Of a DNA stretch of 64,000 nt, positions 7,943 through 16,622 are shown piece after piece. Numbering within the stretch: the stretch's first letter is position 1; each line of letters begins with the position of its first letter. A program made the translations under genes and the position numbers. The DNA is taken from the NCBI GenBank assembly GCA_045536915.1, contig JAZSOL010000041.1, positions 17,222 through 81,221 of the forward strand. Direction: 5' to 3'. The notes under the pieces were generated by a model, which made no database searches, had not been told where the DNA came from, and saw only the letters and a list, made by a program, of their open reading frames with translations. This DNA is from RGIG1828 sp045536915. Its GTDB lineage: Bacteria; Bacillota; Clostridia; UMGS1810.

Positions 7943-9481
7943 TTGAAAAAAACATCAAGATTTTTAACAAGCAAAAAAATGGTTGCTTTTCTTTTGCTTA
8001 CGATTCAAATATTAATTTTTGCATTGTTCTTTAGCGTTTTAAAAGAATATTCTTTTTACCTGTATGGCGGAAGCACCGTTATTGGAGTTGTATTGATTTT
8101 TTTTCTTATAAATCGTAATATCGATGGTGGAATAAAACAATCGTGGCTTATTTTAATGGCTGTACTTCCGATATTCGGAGTTTGTTTATACTTGTATGTG
8201 AGAGCTGATATTCCCTCATCAAAGCTGAAACAGAGAATAAATGACACATGTCGGCAAAGTAAATTTTTGGTTGAATATGATACAGATAAATTGCATGAGC
8301 TCAATAAGATTCACGATTCCGATGCAGGGCTGTTTAATTATTTATACCGCACAGGGGATGCACCGGTTTACCAAAGCACATATTCCGAGTATTTCCCTCT
8401 CGGCGAGGATGCTTTCAAAGCTATGACGGAAGAGCTGAAAAAAGCAGAGAACTTTATATTTATGGAATATTTTATAATAAATATAAACGGTCATATGTGG
8501 AATCTGATTTACGAAATATTAAAAGAAAAAGTAAAACAGGGAGTGGATGTGAGAGTCATGTATGACGGTATGGGTTCTCTTGCTACCACGAATGAGGAGT
8601 TTTTTGAGCAAATTAATAATTCAGGAATAAAGTGCAGAATATTTGCTCCGGTAAAACCATTTTTATCAACATATCAAAACAATCGTGACCACAGGAAAAT
8701 GCTTATTATAGATGGGAAAACAGCTTTCAGCGGCGGTATTAATATTTCGGATGAATATATAAACCGTCGGGAATTATATGGTCACTGGAAAGACAATTCC
8801 ATTATGCTAAAGGGAGAAGCTGTTAAATCTTTTACTCTTATGTTTTTGAGAATGTGGAATACTCAAGGTACTGATGCGGATGAATACGAAAAGTACATTC
8901 ATATCCCAACCACCCCTTCGGTATACAAAGATGACGGTTATGTATGTCCGTTTGCCGATGGTCCTTCTGGTAATGAAAGAATTGCAAAGTCGGTTTATAT
9001 GTCTGTTATTGACCGCGCTCAACAATATGTGCACATTATCACGCCTTATTTGATTTTGGACGACGAACTCAAAGAAGCTCTGAAATTTGCCGCAAAAAGA
9101 AATGTGGATGTTAAAATTCTGATGCCTCATATTCCCGATAAATGGTATGCGTTTGCACTTGCAAGAACCTACTATCCAGAACTGATTTTGGCGGGAGTTA
9201 AAATTTACGAATATACCCCCGGATTTGTTCATGCAAAGACTGTTGTGAGTGACGATTTGCGTGCTGTTGTAGGAACGAGTAACTTTGACTACAGAAGCTT
9301 GTTTTTGCATTATGAGTGCGCTGTCTATTTCTATCAATGCAGTGTTATAGATGATATAAATGCAGACTTTATTCAAACATTGGAAAAATCGCAGGAATTT
9401 ACAGTTAAAGACTATAAATCCACACCGGTTTTTATGCGTATTGTGGGAAGAATTTTAAGAGCATTTGCCCCGCTTATGTGA
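7943..9481 (+). CDS. cls: cardiolipin synthase (phospholipase D family)
   Basis: Cls joins two phosphatidylglycerol molecules into cardiolipin and glycerol at the membrane. The 512-residue product has two N-terminal hydrophobic helices (LLLTIQILIFALFF and a second near residue 40-60) followed by a PLDNc-like segment (LPIFGVCLYLYV) and two HKD motifs: H250-x-K-x4-D in HRKMLIIDG and H430 in HAKTVVSDD followed by GTSNFD. TTG 7943 is chosen because GGGAGGTG ends seven to eight bases upstream; the in-frame codons further up (7880) precede the ribosome site. Length fits the family (about 480-515). Confidence 0.92.
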   Translation: MKKTSRFLTSKKMVAFLLLTIQILIFALFFSVLKEYSFYLYGGSTVIGVVLIFFLINRNIDGGIKQSWLILMAVLPIFGVCLYLYVRADIPSSKLKQRINDTCRQSKFLVEYDTDKLHELNKIHDSDAGLFNYLYRTGDAPVYQSTYSEYFPLGEDAFKAMTEELKKAENFIFMEYFIININGHMWNLIYEILKEKVKQGVDVRVMYDGMGSLATTNEEFFEQINNSGIKCRIFAPVKPFLSTYQNNRDHRKMLIIDGKTAFSGGINISDEYINRRELYGHWKDNSIMLKGEAVKSFTLMFLRMWNTQGTDADEYEKYIHIPTTPSVYKDDGYVCPFADGPSGNERIAKSVYMSVIDRAQQYVHIITPYLILDDELKEALKFAAKRNVDVKILMPHIPDKWYAFALARTYYPELILAGVKIYEYTPGFVHAKTVVSDDLRAVVGTSNFDYRSLFLHYECAVYFYQCSVIDDINADFIQTLEKSQEFTVKDYKSTPVFMRIVGRILRAFAPLM

Positions 9482-9506
9482 TTTTTTATAAAACTATAGT
9501 TTTATA

Positions 9507-9536
9507 TTGACAAATTATACAGCACAGGTATATAAT
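9507..9536 (+). promoter_or_regulatory. sigma-A type promoter of glnN
   Basis: TTGACA at 9507-9512, 18-base spacer, TATAAT at 9531-9536; transcription would start near 9543, giving a ~60-base leader. Confidence 0.7.
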
Positions 9537-9548
9537 ATCAATATATGT

Positions 9549-9580
9549 AGGTGCTGTGATGGTAATCGCAGTACCTTTTT
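9549..9580 (+). promoter_or_regulatory. terminator-like leader hairpin before glnN
   Basis: A 10-bp stem (AGGTGCTGTG with CGCAGTACCT, two G-U pairs) with an 8-base loop is followed by TTTTT ending at 9580. It starts only a few bases after the predicted transcription start and lies before the GGAGG site at 9591. The form suggests attenuation of the glutamine synthetase gene, but no competing antiterminator or known riboswitch fold was recognised. Confidence 0.5.
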
Positions 9581-9602
9581 GAATTTATAAGGAGGAATTC
9601 TA

Positions 9603-11702
9603 ATGGTAAGTGTAACCGAAATTTTCGGAAGTGAAGTTTTCAACGACAGTGTTATGCGTTCCAAACTTCCGAAAGCTACATATAAAACCCTTAAAGAAAC
9701 TATAAATGAAGGAAAGCCGCTTTCTTTAGAAACTGCTAATGTTGTTGCAAGCGCAATGAAAGATTGGGCGCTGGAAAAAGGTGCAACTCACTACACACAC
9801 TGGTTTCAGCCTATGACCGGAATCACCGCAGAAAAACATGACAGCTTCATTTCACCGGCTGATGACGGCAGAATAATAATGGAGTTTTCGGGAAAAGAAC
9901 TTATAAAAGGTGAACCCGACGCTTCTTCTTTCCCGTCCGGCGGTTTACGTGAGACGTGTGAGGCAAGGGGATACACAGCCTGGGACCCCACATCATTTGC
10001 ATTTGTTAAAGACGGTACACTTTGTATTCCAACAGCGTTTTGCTCTTACGGCGGAGAAGCTCTCGATAAAAAAACTCCGTTGTTGCGTTCGATGGAAGCT
10101 ATCAATATGCAGGCTCTTCGTATTTTAAGACTTTTCGGCAATACTACAGTTCGCAATGTATTAACAACTGTTGGACCCGAACAGGAATATTTTCTTATAG
10201 ACAAAGCTCTCTATGAGCGCCGCAAAGACCTGATATACACCGGCAGAACACTTTTTGGTGCAAGACCGCCGAAAGGTCAGGAACTTGATGACCATTATTT
10301 CGGAGTAATCAAGCCGAAAATTTCAGAGTTTATGAAAGAGCTTGATACCGAACTATGGAAACTTGGCATTCTTGCCAAAACCAAACATAACGAAGCTGCG
10401 CCGGCTCAGCACGAACTTGCACCCATATACACTACCACAAACCTTGCAACTGATCATAACCAGCTTACTATGGAAATGATGAAAAAGATTGCATTAAGAC
10501 ATGATATGGTTTGCCTTCTTCACGAGAAACCTTTTGCAGGGGTTAATGGTTCCGGTAAGCATAATAACTGGTCTCTTTCAACCGATACAGGTGTTAATCT
10601 GCTCGAACCCGGGAAAACCCCACACGATAACGCACAATTCCTCCTCTTTTTCTGTGCAGTGATAAAAGCTGTTGATGAGTATCAGGATTTGTTGAGGGTG
10701 AGTGTTGCAAATGCCGGAAACGATCATAGACTGGGCGGCGGAGAAGCTCCTCCGGCAATTGTTTCGATATTTATAGGCGAACAACTCGAGGCGATTTTGA
10801 ATGCTCTTGAAAACAAAGCGGAATACAGTGAAAAGAAACGTGAAAAATTTAAAGTCGGTGTGCATGTTTTACCAACGTTTTCAAAGGATACTACTGATCG
10901 TAACAGAACATCTCCTTTTGCATTTACAGGCAATAAATTTGAATTCCGTATGCTTGGTTCAACATTTTCCGTTGCAGGTCCCAACACGATGCTCAATACG
11001 ATTGTTGCGGAAGAACTGCGTAAATTTGCAGATGAGCTTGAAAAGAGTGATGATTTCCAGAAGGCTTTAAGCAAACTTATACGAAACACCATAAAAAAAC
11101 ACAAAAGAATTATCTTCAACGGAAACAACTATTCTGAGGAATGGGTGAAAGAGGCGGAAAGGAGAGGGCTCAGTAATCTTAAGAGTACTCCTGAAGCCAT
11201 ACCGCATCTGCTCGACAAGAAAAACATAGATGTTCTCACAAGACACGGTGTGTATAATCGCACTGAGCTTGAATCCAGGTGTGAAATTTTGCTCGAAAAC
11301 TACTCTAAAACAATAAATATTGAAGCGCTCACAATGGTAGATATGATTCGCAAGGATATAATACCGGCTATAAGCCGATATTGTGAAGCACTTGCTGATT
11401 CAGCAAATTCACGAAAAGCATTTGTTCCGTCGGCAAATGTTGGTGTTGAGATGAAACTTATTGAAAAGCTTTCTGTTCTCAATTCTGATCTTTATGATGC
11501 CGCTGAAGAACTTGCTGTTTCTGTTGAAGATGCACGCAAGCTTAAAAGTAATATTGAAAAGTGCGCGGTTTATTTCAGGGAAGTTGTGGTTGAGGCAATG
11601 AACAAGGCAAGAGCCATAATTGATGAAATGGAGTTGAATACTTCATCTGAATACTGGCCGTATCCGTCGTATGGGGAACTTTTATTCAGTATAAGTCAAT
11701 AA
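9603..11702 (+). CDS. glnN: glutamine synthetase type III
   Basis: GSIII makes glutamine from glutamate, ammonia and ATP in the cytoplasm. The 699-residue length (GSI is about 450) and the sequence features EIFGSEVFND near the N-terminus, the GPEQEYFL metal-binding strand, KHNEAAPAQHELAP, GVNGSGKHNNWS and RTSPFAFTGNKFEFR mark the large type III family of Bacteroidetes and Clostridia. ATG 9603 follows AAGGAGGAATTCTA. It has its own promoter and a terminator-like leader, and uppP follows after 25 bases, perhaps read through. It is full length with intact motifs. Confidence 0.96.
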   Translation: MVSVTEIFGSEVFNDSVMRSKLPKATYKTLKETINEGKPLSLETANVVASAMKDWALEKGATHYTHWFQPMTGITAEKHDSFISPADDGRIIMEFSGKELIKGEPDASSFPSGGLRETCEARGYTAWDPTSFAFVKDGTLCIPTAFCSYGGEALDKKTPLLRSMEAINMQALRILRLFGNTTVRNVLTTVGPEQEYFLIDKALYERRKDLIYTGRTLFGARPPKGQELDDHYFGVIKPKISEFMKELDTELWKLGILAKTKHNEAAPAQHELAPIYTTTNLATDHNQLTMEMMKKIALRHDMVCLLHEKPFAGVNGSGKHNNWSLSTDTGVNLLEPGKTPHDNAQFLLFFCAVIKAVDEYQDLLRVSVANAGNDHRLGGGEAPPAIVSIFIGEQLEAILNALENKAEYSEKKREKFKVGVHVLPTFSKDTTDRNRTSPFAFTGNKFEFRMLGSTFSVAGPNTMLNTIVAEELRKFADELEKSDDFQKALSKLIRNTIKKHKRIIFNGNNYSEEWVKEAERRGLSNLKSTPEAIPHLLDKKNIDVLTRHGVYNRTELESRCEILLENYSKTINIEALTMVDMIRKDIIPAISRYCEALADSANSRKAFVPSANVGVEMKLIEKLSVLNSDLYDAAEELAVSVEDARKLKSNIEKCAVYFREVVVEAMNKARAIIDEMELNTSSEYWPYPSYGELLFSISQ

Positions 11703-11727
11703 TATAAATCATATATGGAGAGTAATT

Positions 11728-12546
11728 ATGAATATAATAACGATAATTCAGACATTGATACTCGGTATAATTCAAGGTATAACAGAATGGTTACCAATCA
11801 GCAGTACAGGACATATGCTTTTGTTTGATTCTCTTTGGCCTATGACCGGAGTGAGTCAGGAGTTTATGGACACTTTTAAGGTTGTGATACAGTTTGGCTC
11901 AATACTTGCGGTTGTTGTTCTTTATTTTGAGAAACTCAATCCGTTTTCACCCGGAAAAGATGCCACGGGGCGTAAAGATGTGTGGAATCTCTGGTTTAAA
12001 GTTGCAGTTGCATCAATTCCTGCCGCATTGTTGGGACTACTGTTTGAAGATGCTATAGACAGTGTTCTCAGTGAGAATTACGTTATAGCAATAACACTCA
12101 TTGTGTATGGAATTGGCTTTATAATCATGGAAAGCGTTGCCCGTAAATCAGCTTTTAAGGATGTTGCAGATTTTACATTCAAAACAGCTTTTTTAATAGG
12201 TCTTTTTCAGTCGCTTGCTCTTATTCCGGGTACATCACGCTCGGGCGCAACAATAATCGGTGCTGTTGCAATAGGGTGTTCAAGAGCTGCGGCGGCAGAA
12301 TTTTCGTTTTTCCTTGCAATACCGGTGATGTTTGGCGCAAGTGCATTTAAGCTTTTGAAAACCGGCTTTTCATTTGCATCATTTGAGTGGGGGATACTGT
12401 TAACCGGTATGGTTGTTGCATTTTTGGTTTCTGTGTTTGCAATAAAGTTTCTTATGGGATACATTCGCAAACATGACTTCAAAGCCTTCGGATGGTACAG
12501 AATCATTCTCGGTATAGTGGTTTTGCTGTATTTTTATGTGATATAG
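11728..12546 (+). CDS. uppP: undecaprenyl-diphosphatase (UppP/BacA)
   Basis: UppP dephosphorylates undecaprenyl diphosphate in the cytoplasmic membrane, recycling the lipid carrier for peptidoglycan and conferring bacitracin tolerance. The 272-residue product shows the two family motifs: G-I-x-Q-G-I-T-E-W-L-P-I-S-S-T-G-H near residue 13-30 and LIPGTSRSGATI near residue 170, separated by hydrophobic helices; seven to eight membrane spans are visible. ATG 11728 follows GGAGAG. It sits between glnN and an amino-acid ABC operon with no obvious functional link. Confidence 0.95.
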   Translation: MNIITIIQTLILGIIQGITEWLPISSTGHMLLFDSLWPMTGVSQEFMDTFKVVIQFGSILAVVVLYFEKLNPFSPGKDATGRKDVWNLWFKVAVASIPAALLGLLFEDAIDSVLSENYVIAITLIVYGIGFIIMESVARKSAFKDVADFTFKTAFLIGLFQSLALIPGTSRSGATIIGAVAIGCSRAAAAEFSFFLAIPVMFGASAFKLLKTGFSFASFEWGILLTGMVVAFLVSVFAIKFLMGYIRKHDFKAFGWYRIILGIVVLLYFYVI

Positions 12547-12586
12547 CAGAAAATATTGTTCTAAATGACGGATATTTAATTTATTA

Positions 12587-12615
12587 TTGACTTTAGCGCT
12601 TTAGTGTGGTAATAT
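12587..12615 (+). promoter_or_regulatory. sigma-A type promoter of the amino-acid ABC operon
   Basis: TTGACT at 12587-12592, 17-base spacer, TAATAT at 12610-12615, about 33 bases before the start codon of the binding-protein gene. Confidence 0.65.
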
Positions 12616-12648
12616 ATCAAAGTAAATTAAAAAATAGGAGAGATAACT

Positions 12649-13518
12649 ATGAAAAAAATTATTGCATTACTTTTGGCAGTATGCACATTATTTGCTTTTG
12701 CGGCATGCTCCAACAAAACAACAAACACATCTGATGTTGCATTAGGCGATTATGATTACATCAAAGAAAAGGGTGTAATGACAGTTGGTGTTACCAACTA
12801 TCCGCCTATGAACTACCTTGATGACAACGGCGACTGGACCGGTTTTGACACAGAATTCGCTCAGGCTGTTGCTGCACAGCTCGGACTTGAAGTTGAGTTT
12901 GTTGAAATCAGCTGGGAAGCGAAAGAAACTGAACTCGCATCTAAAAACATTGACGTACTCTGGAATGGTATGTGTATTACCGAAGACAGAAAGGAAATGT
13001 GGGAAGTTACAAAACCGTATATGTACAATACTCAGGCAATGGTAATGAAAGCCGACAAAGCTGATGAAATCATGGCAGATATCAGCGGCAAAAACGTTGT
13101 TGCTGAAGCAGGTTCAACAGGTGAAGAAAAAATCAACGGAACAATTGATGATTCTTCAGATAATACTGTAAAGGTTATAGCTAAAGATTATTTTGCAGAT
13201 GCAAACTACACCGGTGTTGATTCAATGGCAACTGCTTTAATGGACGTACAGCAGGGTGTTGCTGATGTGGCTGTTGTTGACTCTGTAATTGCTCAGGGTA
13301 TGATTGAAAGCGAAGGTTCTTCGTTTGGCGATCTTGTTATTAATCTTGATAACAAATTTGGCGATCAGTACTTTGGTATTGCTTTTAGAAAAGGAAGCGA
13401 TATGTGTGAAAAGGTAAATAATGCTATTGCTGAACTTACTGAAAACGGTAAATTAAATGAAATTGCTGAAAAATACGGTCTTGTTGACGGTATTGCAGCT
13501 GCTGCAAACGCTCAGTAA
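12649..13518 (+). CDS. amino-acid ABC transporter substrate-binding lipoprotein
   Basis: A 289-residue extracytoplasmic solute-binding protein of family 3. A signal sequence (MKKIIALLLAV...) ends in the lipobox FAFAAC with Cys20 as the lipidated residue, followed by a short Ser/Thr/Asn linker. The mature part opens with GVMTVGVTNYPPMNY and contains GFDTEFAQAVA, the usual start of polar amino-acid binders, and ends with the second-lobe IAFRKGSD. It has its own promoter and the strong site GGAGAG. A dehydrogenase gene and two hairpins lie between it and the permease. The ligand (probably an amino or hydroxy acid) cannot be told. Confidence 0.9.
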   Translation: MKKIIALLLAVCTLFAFAACSNKTTNTSDVALGDYDYIKEKGVMTVGVTNYPPMNYLDDNGDWTGFDTEFAQAVAAQLGLEVEFVEISWEAKETELASKNIDVLWNGMCITEDRKEMWEVTKPYMYNTQAMVMKADKADEIMADISGKNVVAEAGSTGEEKINGTIDDSSDNTVKVIAKDYFADANYTGVDSMATALMDVQQGVADVAVVDSVIAQGMIESEGSSFGDLVINLDNKFGDQYFGIAFRKGSDMCEKVNNAIAELTENGKLNEIAEKYGLVDGIAAAANAQ

Positions 13519-13534
13519 TTAAAATCAGAATTTT

Positions 13535-13564
13535 GGAGGTTTCCGTTTTTCTGCGGAAACCTCT
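13535..13564 (+). promoter_or_regulatory. intercistronic hairpin 1
   Basis: A perfect 10-bp stem GAGGTTTCCG/CGGAAACCTC with an 8-base loop lies 17 bases after the binding-protein stop. The following bases (TGTTTCTG) are only moderately T-rich, so it may be a leaky terminator or an mRNA-stabilising structure that raises binding-protein levels above those of the permease. Confidence 0.6.
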
Positions 13565-13585
13565 GTTTCTGTATATCAACGTGCG

Positions 13586-13645
13586 TTTGCAGTATTGCTG
13601 TTGAATTGAAAAGCTTGAATTTTAAAGCAACAGCAATACTGCAAA
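13586..13645 (+). repeat. perfect 18-bp inverted repeat (intercistronic hairpin 2)
   Basis: TTTGCAGTATTGCTGTTG (13586-13603) is the exact reverse complement of 13628-13645, around a 24-base AT-rich loop. It ends 11 bases before the AAAGGAG site of the next gene. No T-tract follows, so it is not a simple terminator. It could be a processing or stability element, or a small mobile remnant. Confidence 0.8.
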
Positions 13646-13672
13646 AGTGTATTCTGAAAGGAGTTTCGCCAA

Positions 13673-14746
13673 ATGAAGGAATGTTTTTTTGCAAATTACA
13701 CAATAGGTTCAGATGCATATGAAAATATATCAGATGTTTGTTTGAGTCTTGGTAGAAATGTGTTGATTGTTGGCGGTCAGACTGCGTTATCGAAAGCAGA
13801 AACAAAGCTGAAAGATTCGATGTCTGAATTTGAAATTGTTGATGTAGTAGTATATGGTGAGGAATGCTTCAAAAAACGCATTGAACAGCTATATGTATTA
13901 TATAAAAACAGTAATATTGATTTTGTAATGGGAGTTGGAGGCGGAAAAGCTATAGACACATCAAAATGTCTTGCAGATATGCTCGGAGTACAGGTTGTAA
14001 CAGTGCCCACGATTGCTTCGACGTGTGCTGCTTCTTCTGCACTTTCTGTAATATATAATGAAAATCACGCCTTTGAAGGCTTTTGGTATTTAAAATCTCC
14101 GGCTTACCACGTTTTTATTGACACTCAGATAATATGTGATGCACCTGATAAATATTTTCGTGCCGGAATAGGGGATACACTTGCTAAATATTATGAGGTT
14201 GAATTTTCTTCACGTAATCAGATTAAAACATATAATGATGAACTTGGAATTGCAATAAGCGGTATGTGTAATACTCCACTTATAAACTGCGCGCCGGTTG
14301 CTCTTAAAGATTGTAAAAACAACCATGTATCAAATGAATTTGAACAGGCGGTTCTAATCATTTTAATTAGCACAGGAATGGTGAGTATGCTCATAAATCC
14401 TAAATTCAACGGCGCTGTTGCTCATGCTCTTTTTTACGGGCTCACTGAGATTGATGGATTTGAAAAGAATTTTCTTCACGGTGATGTAATAGGCTACACA
14501 ACAGCAGTTCAGCTTATGCTTGATAATAAGGAAAGCGAAGCACTGAGAATCCTTGAACTTATAAAAATGCTTGGAGTTGAAACAACATTAACCGAACGTA
14601 ACGTGAAAGTTGATTTTGAGTATCTCAAACCTGTTCTCGAATCAACAATTAAAGATCCTGATATGGAACTCATACCTTATGAAATTACAACGGAAATGAT
14701 TTTTGAAGCAATTTTAAAAATCGAAAAATTGTTTGGAGGTAAATAG
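13673..14746 (+). CDS. metal-dependent alcohol/hydroxycarboxylate dehydrogenase (GldA/HcxB-like)
   Basis: This 357-residue protein belongs to the iron-containing alcohol dehydrogenase superfamily, glycerol-dehydrogenase branch. The NAD(P) motif GVGGGKAIDTSK lies near residue 85; the metal ligands are visible as Asp in GIGDTLAKYYE, His in AVAHALFYG and His in FLHGDVIGYT. The segment PTIASTCAASSALSVIYN is closer to hydroxycarboxylate dehydrogenase HcxB (STCAAW) than to GldA (STDAPCS), so an alpha-keto or hydroxy acid is a better substrate guess than glycerol. It sits between the binding protein and the permease of one ABC transporter and is 2 bases from the permease, suggesting a link to the imported compound. 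Confidence 0.8.
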   Translation: MKECFFANYTIGSDAYENISDVCLSLGRNVLIVGGQTALSKAETKLKDSMSEFEIVDVVVYGEECFKKRIEQLYVLYKNSNIDFVMGVGGGKAIDTSKCLADMLGVQVVTVPTIASTCAASSALSVIYNENHAFEGFWYLKSPAYHVFIDTQIICDAPDKYFRAGIGDTLAKYYEVEFSSRNQIKTYNDELGIAISGMCNTPLINCAPVALKDCKNNHVSNEFEQAVLIILISTGMVSMLINPKFNGAVAHALFYGLTEIDGFEKNFLHGDVIGYTTAVQLMLDNKESEALRILELIKMLGVETTLTERNVKVDFEYLKPVLESTIKDPDMELIPYEITTEMIFEAILKIEKLFGGK

Positions 14747-14748
14747 TA

Positions 14749-15384
14749 ATGAATGCTTGGCAAATGTTACTCGAAGGTTTTGGCACTAACTGTATTCTTT
14801 TTGTAATCACACTGGTTATGTCGTTACCTTTAGGGTTATTGATAGCTTTTTGTACGATGTCAAAATTCAAACCGCTTAAATGGTTTATGAAAACTTTTGT
14901 GTGGGTGATAAGAGGAACTCCGCTTATGCTGCAGCTTTTTGTTGTTTTATATGCTCCCGGATTGATTTTCGGATATCCTATATCATCCCGTTTCACAGCG
15001 GCGGTTATAGCATTTGTTATCAATTATGCGGCATATTTTTCCGAAATATATCGTGGTGGAATAGAAAGTATATCCAAAGGTCAGTACGAAGCAGGACAGG
15101 TTCTCGGACTTACTAAAATACAAACATTTTTTAAGGTTATACTTTTTCAGGTGATAAAACGCATTACACCTTCAATGGGAAATGAAGTAATAACCCTTGT
15201 TAAAGATACATCGCTTGCCCGTGTCATAGGTGTTATTGAAATTATTCAGAATGCGCAGCGTTTTGCGGCAAGAGGAATAATATGGCCTCTTTTCGCAACC
15301 GGGTTGTATTTCCTTGCATTTACAGCAGTTCTTTCACTGCTTCTTTCATACCTCGAAAAGAGACTCAATTATTATAATGGTTAA
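14749..15384 (+). CDS. amino-acid ABC transporter permease
   Basis: A 211-residue His/Glu/Gln/Arg/opine-family (HisM-type) permease with about five membrane helices. The RGTPLMLQLFVV motif near residue 60 and the cytoplasmic EAA loop (YEAGQVLGLTKIQTFFKVILFQ) are typical and contact the ATPase. It starts 2 bases after the dehydrogenase stop with an overlapping AGGAGGTAAATA-like site, so translation is probably coupled. It works with the lipoprotein at 12649 and the ATPase at 15397, as a homodimer since only one permease is encoded. Confidence 0.92.
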   Translation: MNAWQMLLEGFGTNCILFVITLVMSLPLGLLIAFCTMSKFKPLKWFMKTFVWVIRGTPLMLQLFVVLYAPGLIFGYPISSRFTAAVIAFVINYAAYFSEIYRGGIESISKGQYEAGQVLGLTKIQTFFKVILFQVIKRITPSMGNEVITLVKDTSLARVIGVIEIIQNAQRFAARGIIWPLFATGLYFLAFTAVLSLLLSYLEKRLNYYNG

Positions 15385-15396
15385 AAAGGTGATATA

Positions 15397-16182
15397 ATGA
15401 GTATACTTGAAGTTAATAATATATGCAAAAAATTTGGCAACACAGAGGTTTTAAAAGGCGTTAGTTTTTCTATGAACGAGGGAGAAGTTGTGTCTGTGCT
15501 TGGTTCCTCGGGCAGTGGGAAAACAACACTTCTTCGTTGTATTAATTTTCTTGAGCGTGCCGATGAAGGTGTTATAAAAGTTAATAATGAAGTAATATTT
15601 GATGCCGAAAACGGAACATATACTTCAAATCAGATAAGAAAGGCGCAGTTGAATTTTGGCCTTGTTTTTCAGTCGTTTAATTTGTTCCCGCAATACAATG
15701 TTTTTGAAAACGTCACCCTTGCTCCGAAACTATTGGCTAAAGAGCGTAATGATTATAAACATAACAAGCATGCAATTATTGCTGAAATTGAAGAAAATGC
15801 GAGAAAGGTAATTGAAAGCGTTGGTTTATCCGAAAAAATCAACAATTATCCCTGTCAGCTTTCCGGCGGTCAGCAGCAACGTGTATCAATTGCACGTGCT
15901 TTGGCTCTGAAACCGAAAATTCTTTTCTTTGATGAGCCAACAAGCGCTCTTGATCCTGAACTTACAGGTGAGATTCTCAGAGTAATTAAACAACTTGCAA
16001 AAGAGAATATAACAATGGTTATTGTAACTCATGAAATCGGTTTTGCCAAAAACGTTTCCGACAGGATTATATTTATGGACAAAGGTGTTATAGCTGAAGA
16101 AGGTACTCCTCAGGAGGTTATAGATAATCCTAAAAATGAACGCACAAAAGCTTTTCTTAATCTCGTTGGTCAAAAGGACTGA
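15397..16182 (+). CDS. amino-acid ABC transporter ATP-binding protein
   Basis: A 261-residue ATPase of the GlnQ/HisP class: Walker A GSSGSGKTT at about residue 36, Q-loop FQSFNLFPQY, signature LSGGQQQR, Walker B ILFFDEPTSALD and THEIGFA. The FQSFNLFP string is diagnostic of polar amino-acid importers. It lies 12 bases behind the permease and closes the operon. Confidence 0.93.
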   Translation: MSILEVNNICKKFGNTEVLKGVSFSMNEGEVVSVLGSSGSGKTTLLRCINFLERADEGVIKVNNEVIFDAENGTYTSNQIRKAQLNFGLVFQSFNLFPQYNVFENVTLAPKLLAKERNDYKHNKHAIIAEIEENARKVIESVGLSEKINNYPCQLSGGQQQRVSIARALALKPKILFFDEPTSALDPELTGEILRVIKQLAKENITMVIVTHEIGFAKNVSDRIIFMDKGVIAEEGTPQEVIDNPKNERTKAFLNLVGQKD

Positions 16183-16241
16183 CAGCGGAATGCGTTGTGT
16201 TAGTCTGAATAAAAAACATTGATTTCACAGGATGTGTAAAA

Positions 16242-16586
16242 ATGTATTACATTTACATTTTAAAATGTGAGGGCAACAGTTTGTATACGGGGATTGCTTC
16301 AGATGTGGTGCGGCGGTTTTCGGAGCATTGCTCGGGAAGTAAATTTGGTGCCAAATACACGAAAGCTCATAAACCGGAATGCATCGAAATGGTATGGTGC
16401 GTGGAGAGTCGCTCGCAGGCTACACGTATTGAAGCATATATCAAAAAATTATCTAAGGATTTAAAGTGCAGATTAATAGCTTCGCCTGAATTTCTCGACA
16501 GAGAATTCCCGAAATCTGATTCCGATTCCGATATAAAAGTATTAAGAGAATATTGCGGATATAAAAACAGCTACAGTAACCATTGA
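16242..16586 (+). CDS. GIY-YIG domain protein (UPF0213 family)
   Basis: A 114-residue single-domain protein beginning YYIYILKCEGNSLYTGIASDVVRRFSEH, the modified GIY-YIG nuclease core (Y-x-Y-I-L ... Y-x-G) with the conserved Arg of the VVRRFSEH helix; AKYTKAHKP follows, typical of the UPF0213/YhbQ group. YhbQ-like proteins have reported nuclease activity on damaged DNA, but the function is poorly defined. ATG 16242 has only a weak site (GGATG). Its last bases form the left arm of a bidirectional terminator. Confidence 0.85.
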   Translation: MYYIYILKCEGNSLYTGIASDVVRRFSEHCSGSKFGAKYTKAHKPECIEMVWCVESRSQATRIEAYIKKLSKDLKCRLIASPEFLDREFPKSDSDSDIKVLREYCGYKNSYSNH

Positions 16587-16606
16587 TTTGGTATACTGTA
16601 GCTGTT
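16566..16606. terminator. bidirectional terminator between convergent genes
   Basis: A 13-bp perfect stem AACAGCTACAGTA/TACTGTAGCTGTT, with additional pairing of ACC to GGT inside, lies between the convergent GIY-YIG and HD genes; TTGGATTTT follows on the plus strand. Confidence 0.7.
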
Positions 16607-16622
16607 TGGATTTTATAGCTGA

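Noticed and set aside
8807..9376. 189-codon open frame opposite the cardiolipin synthase gene
   Set aside because: It overlaps the catalytic half of cls, where coding is certain on the other strand.
9549..9580. The glnN leader as a glutamine riboswitch or an ANTAR target
   Set aside because: Glutamine riboswitches known so far are from cyanobacteria and have a different fold; the loop does not show the A1-G4 hexaloop of ANTAR hairpins.
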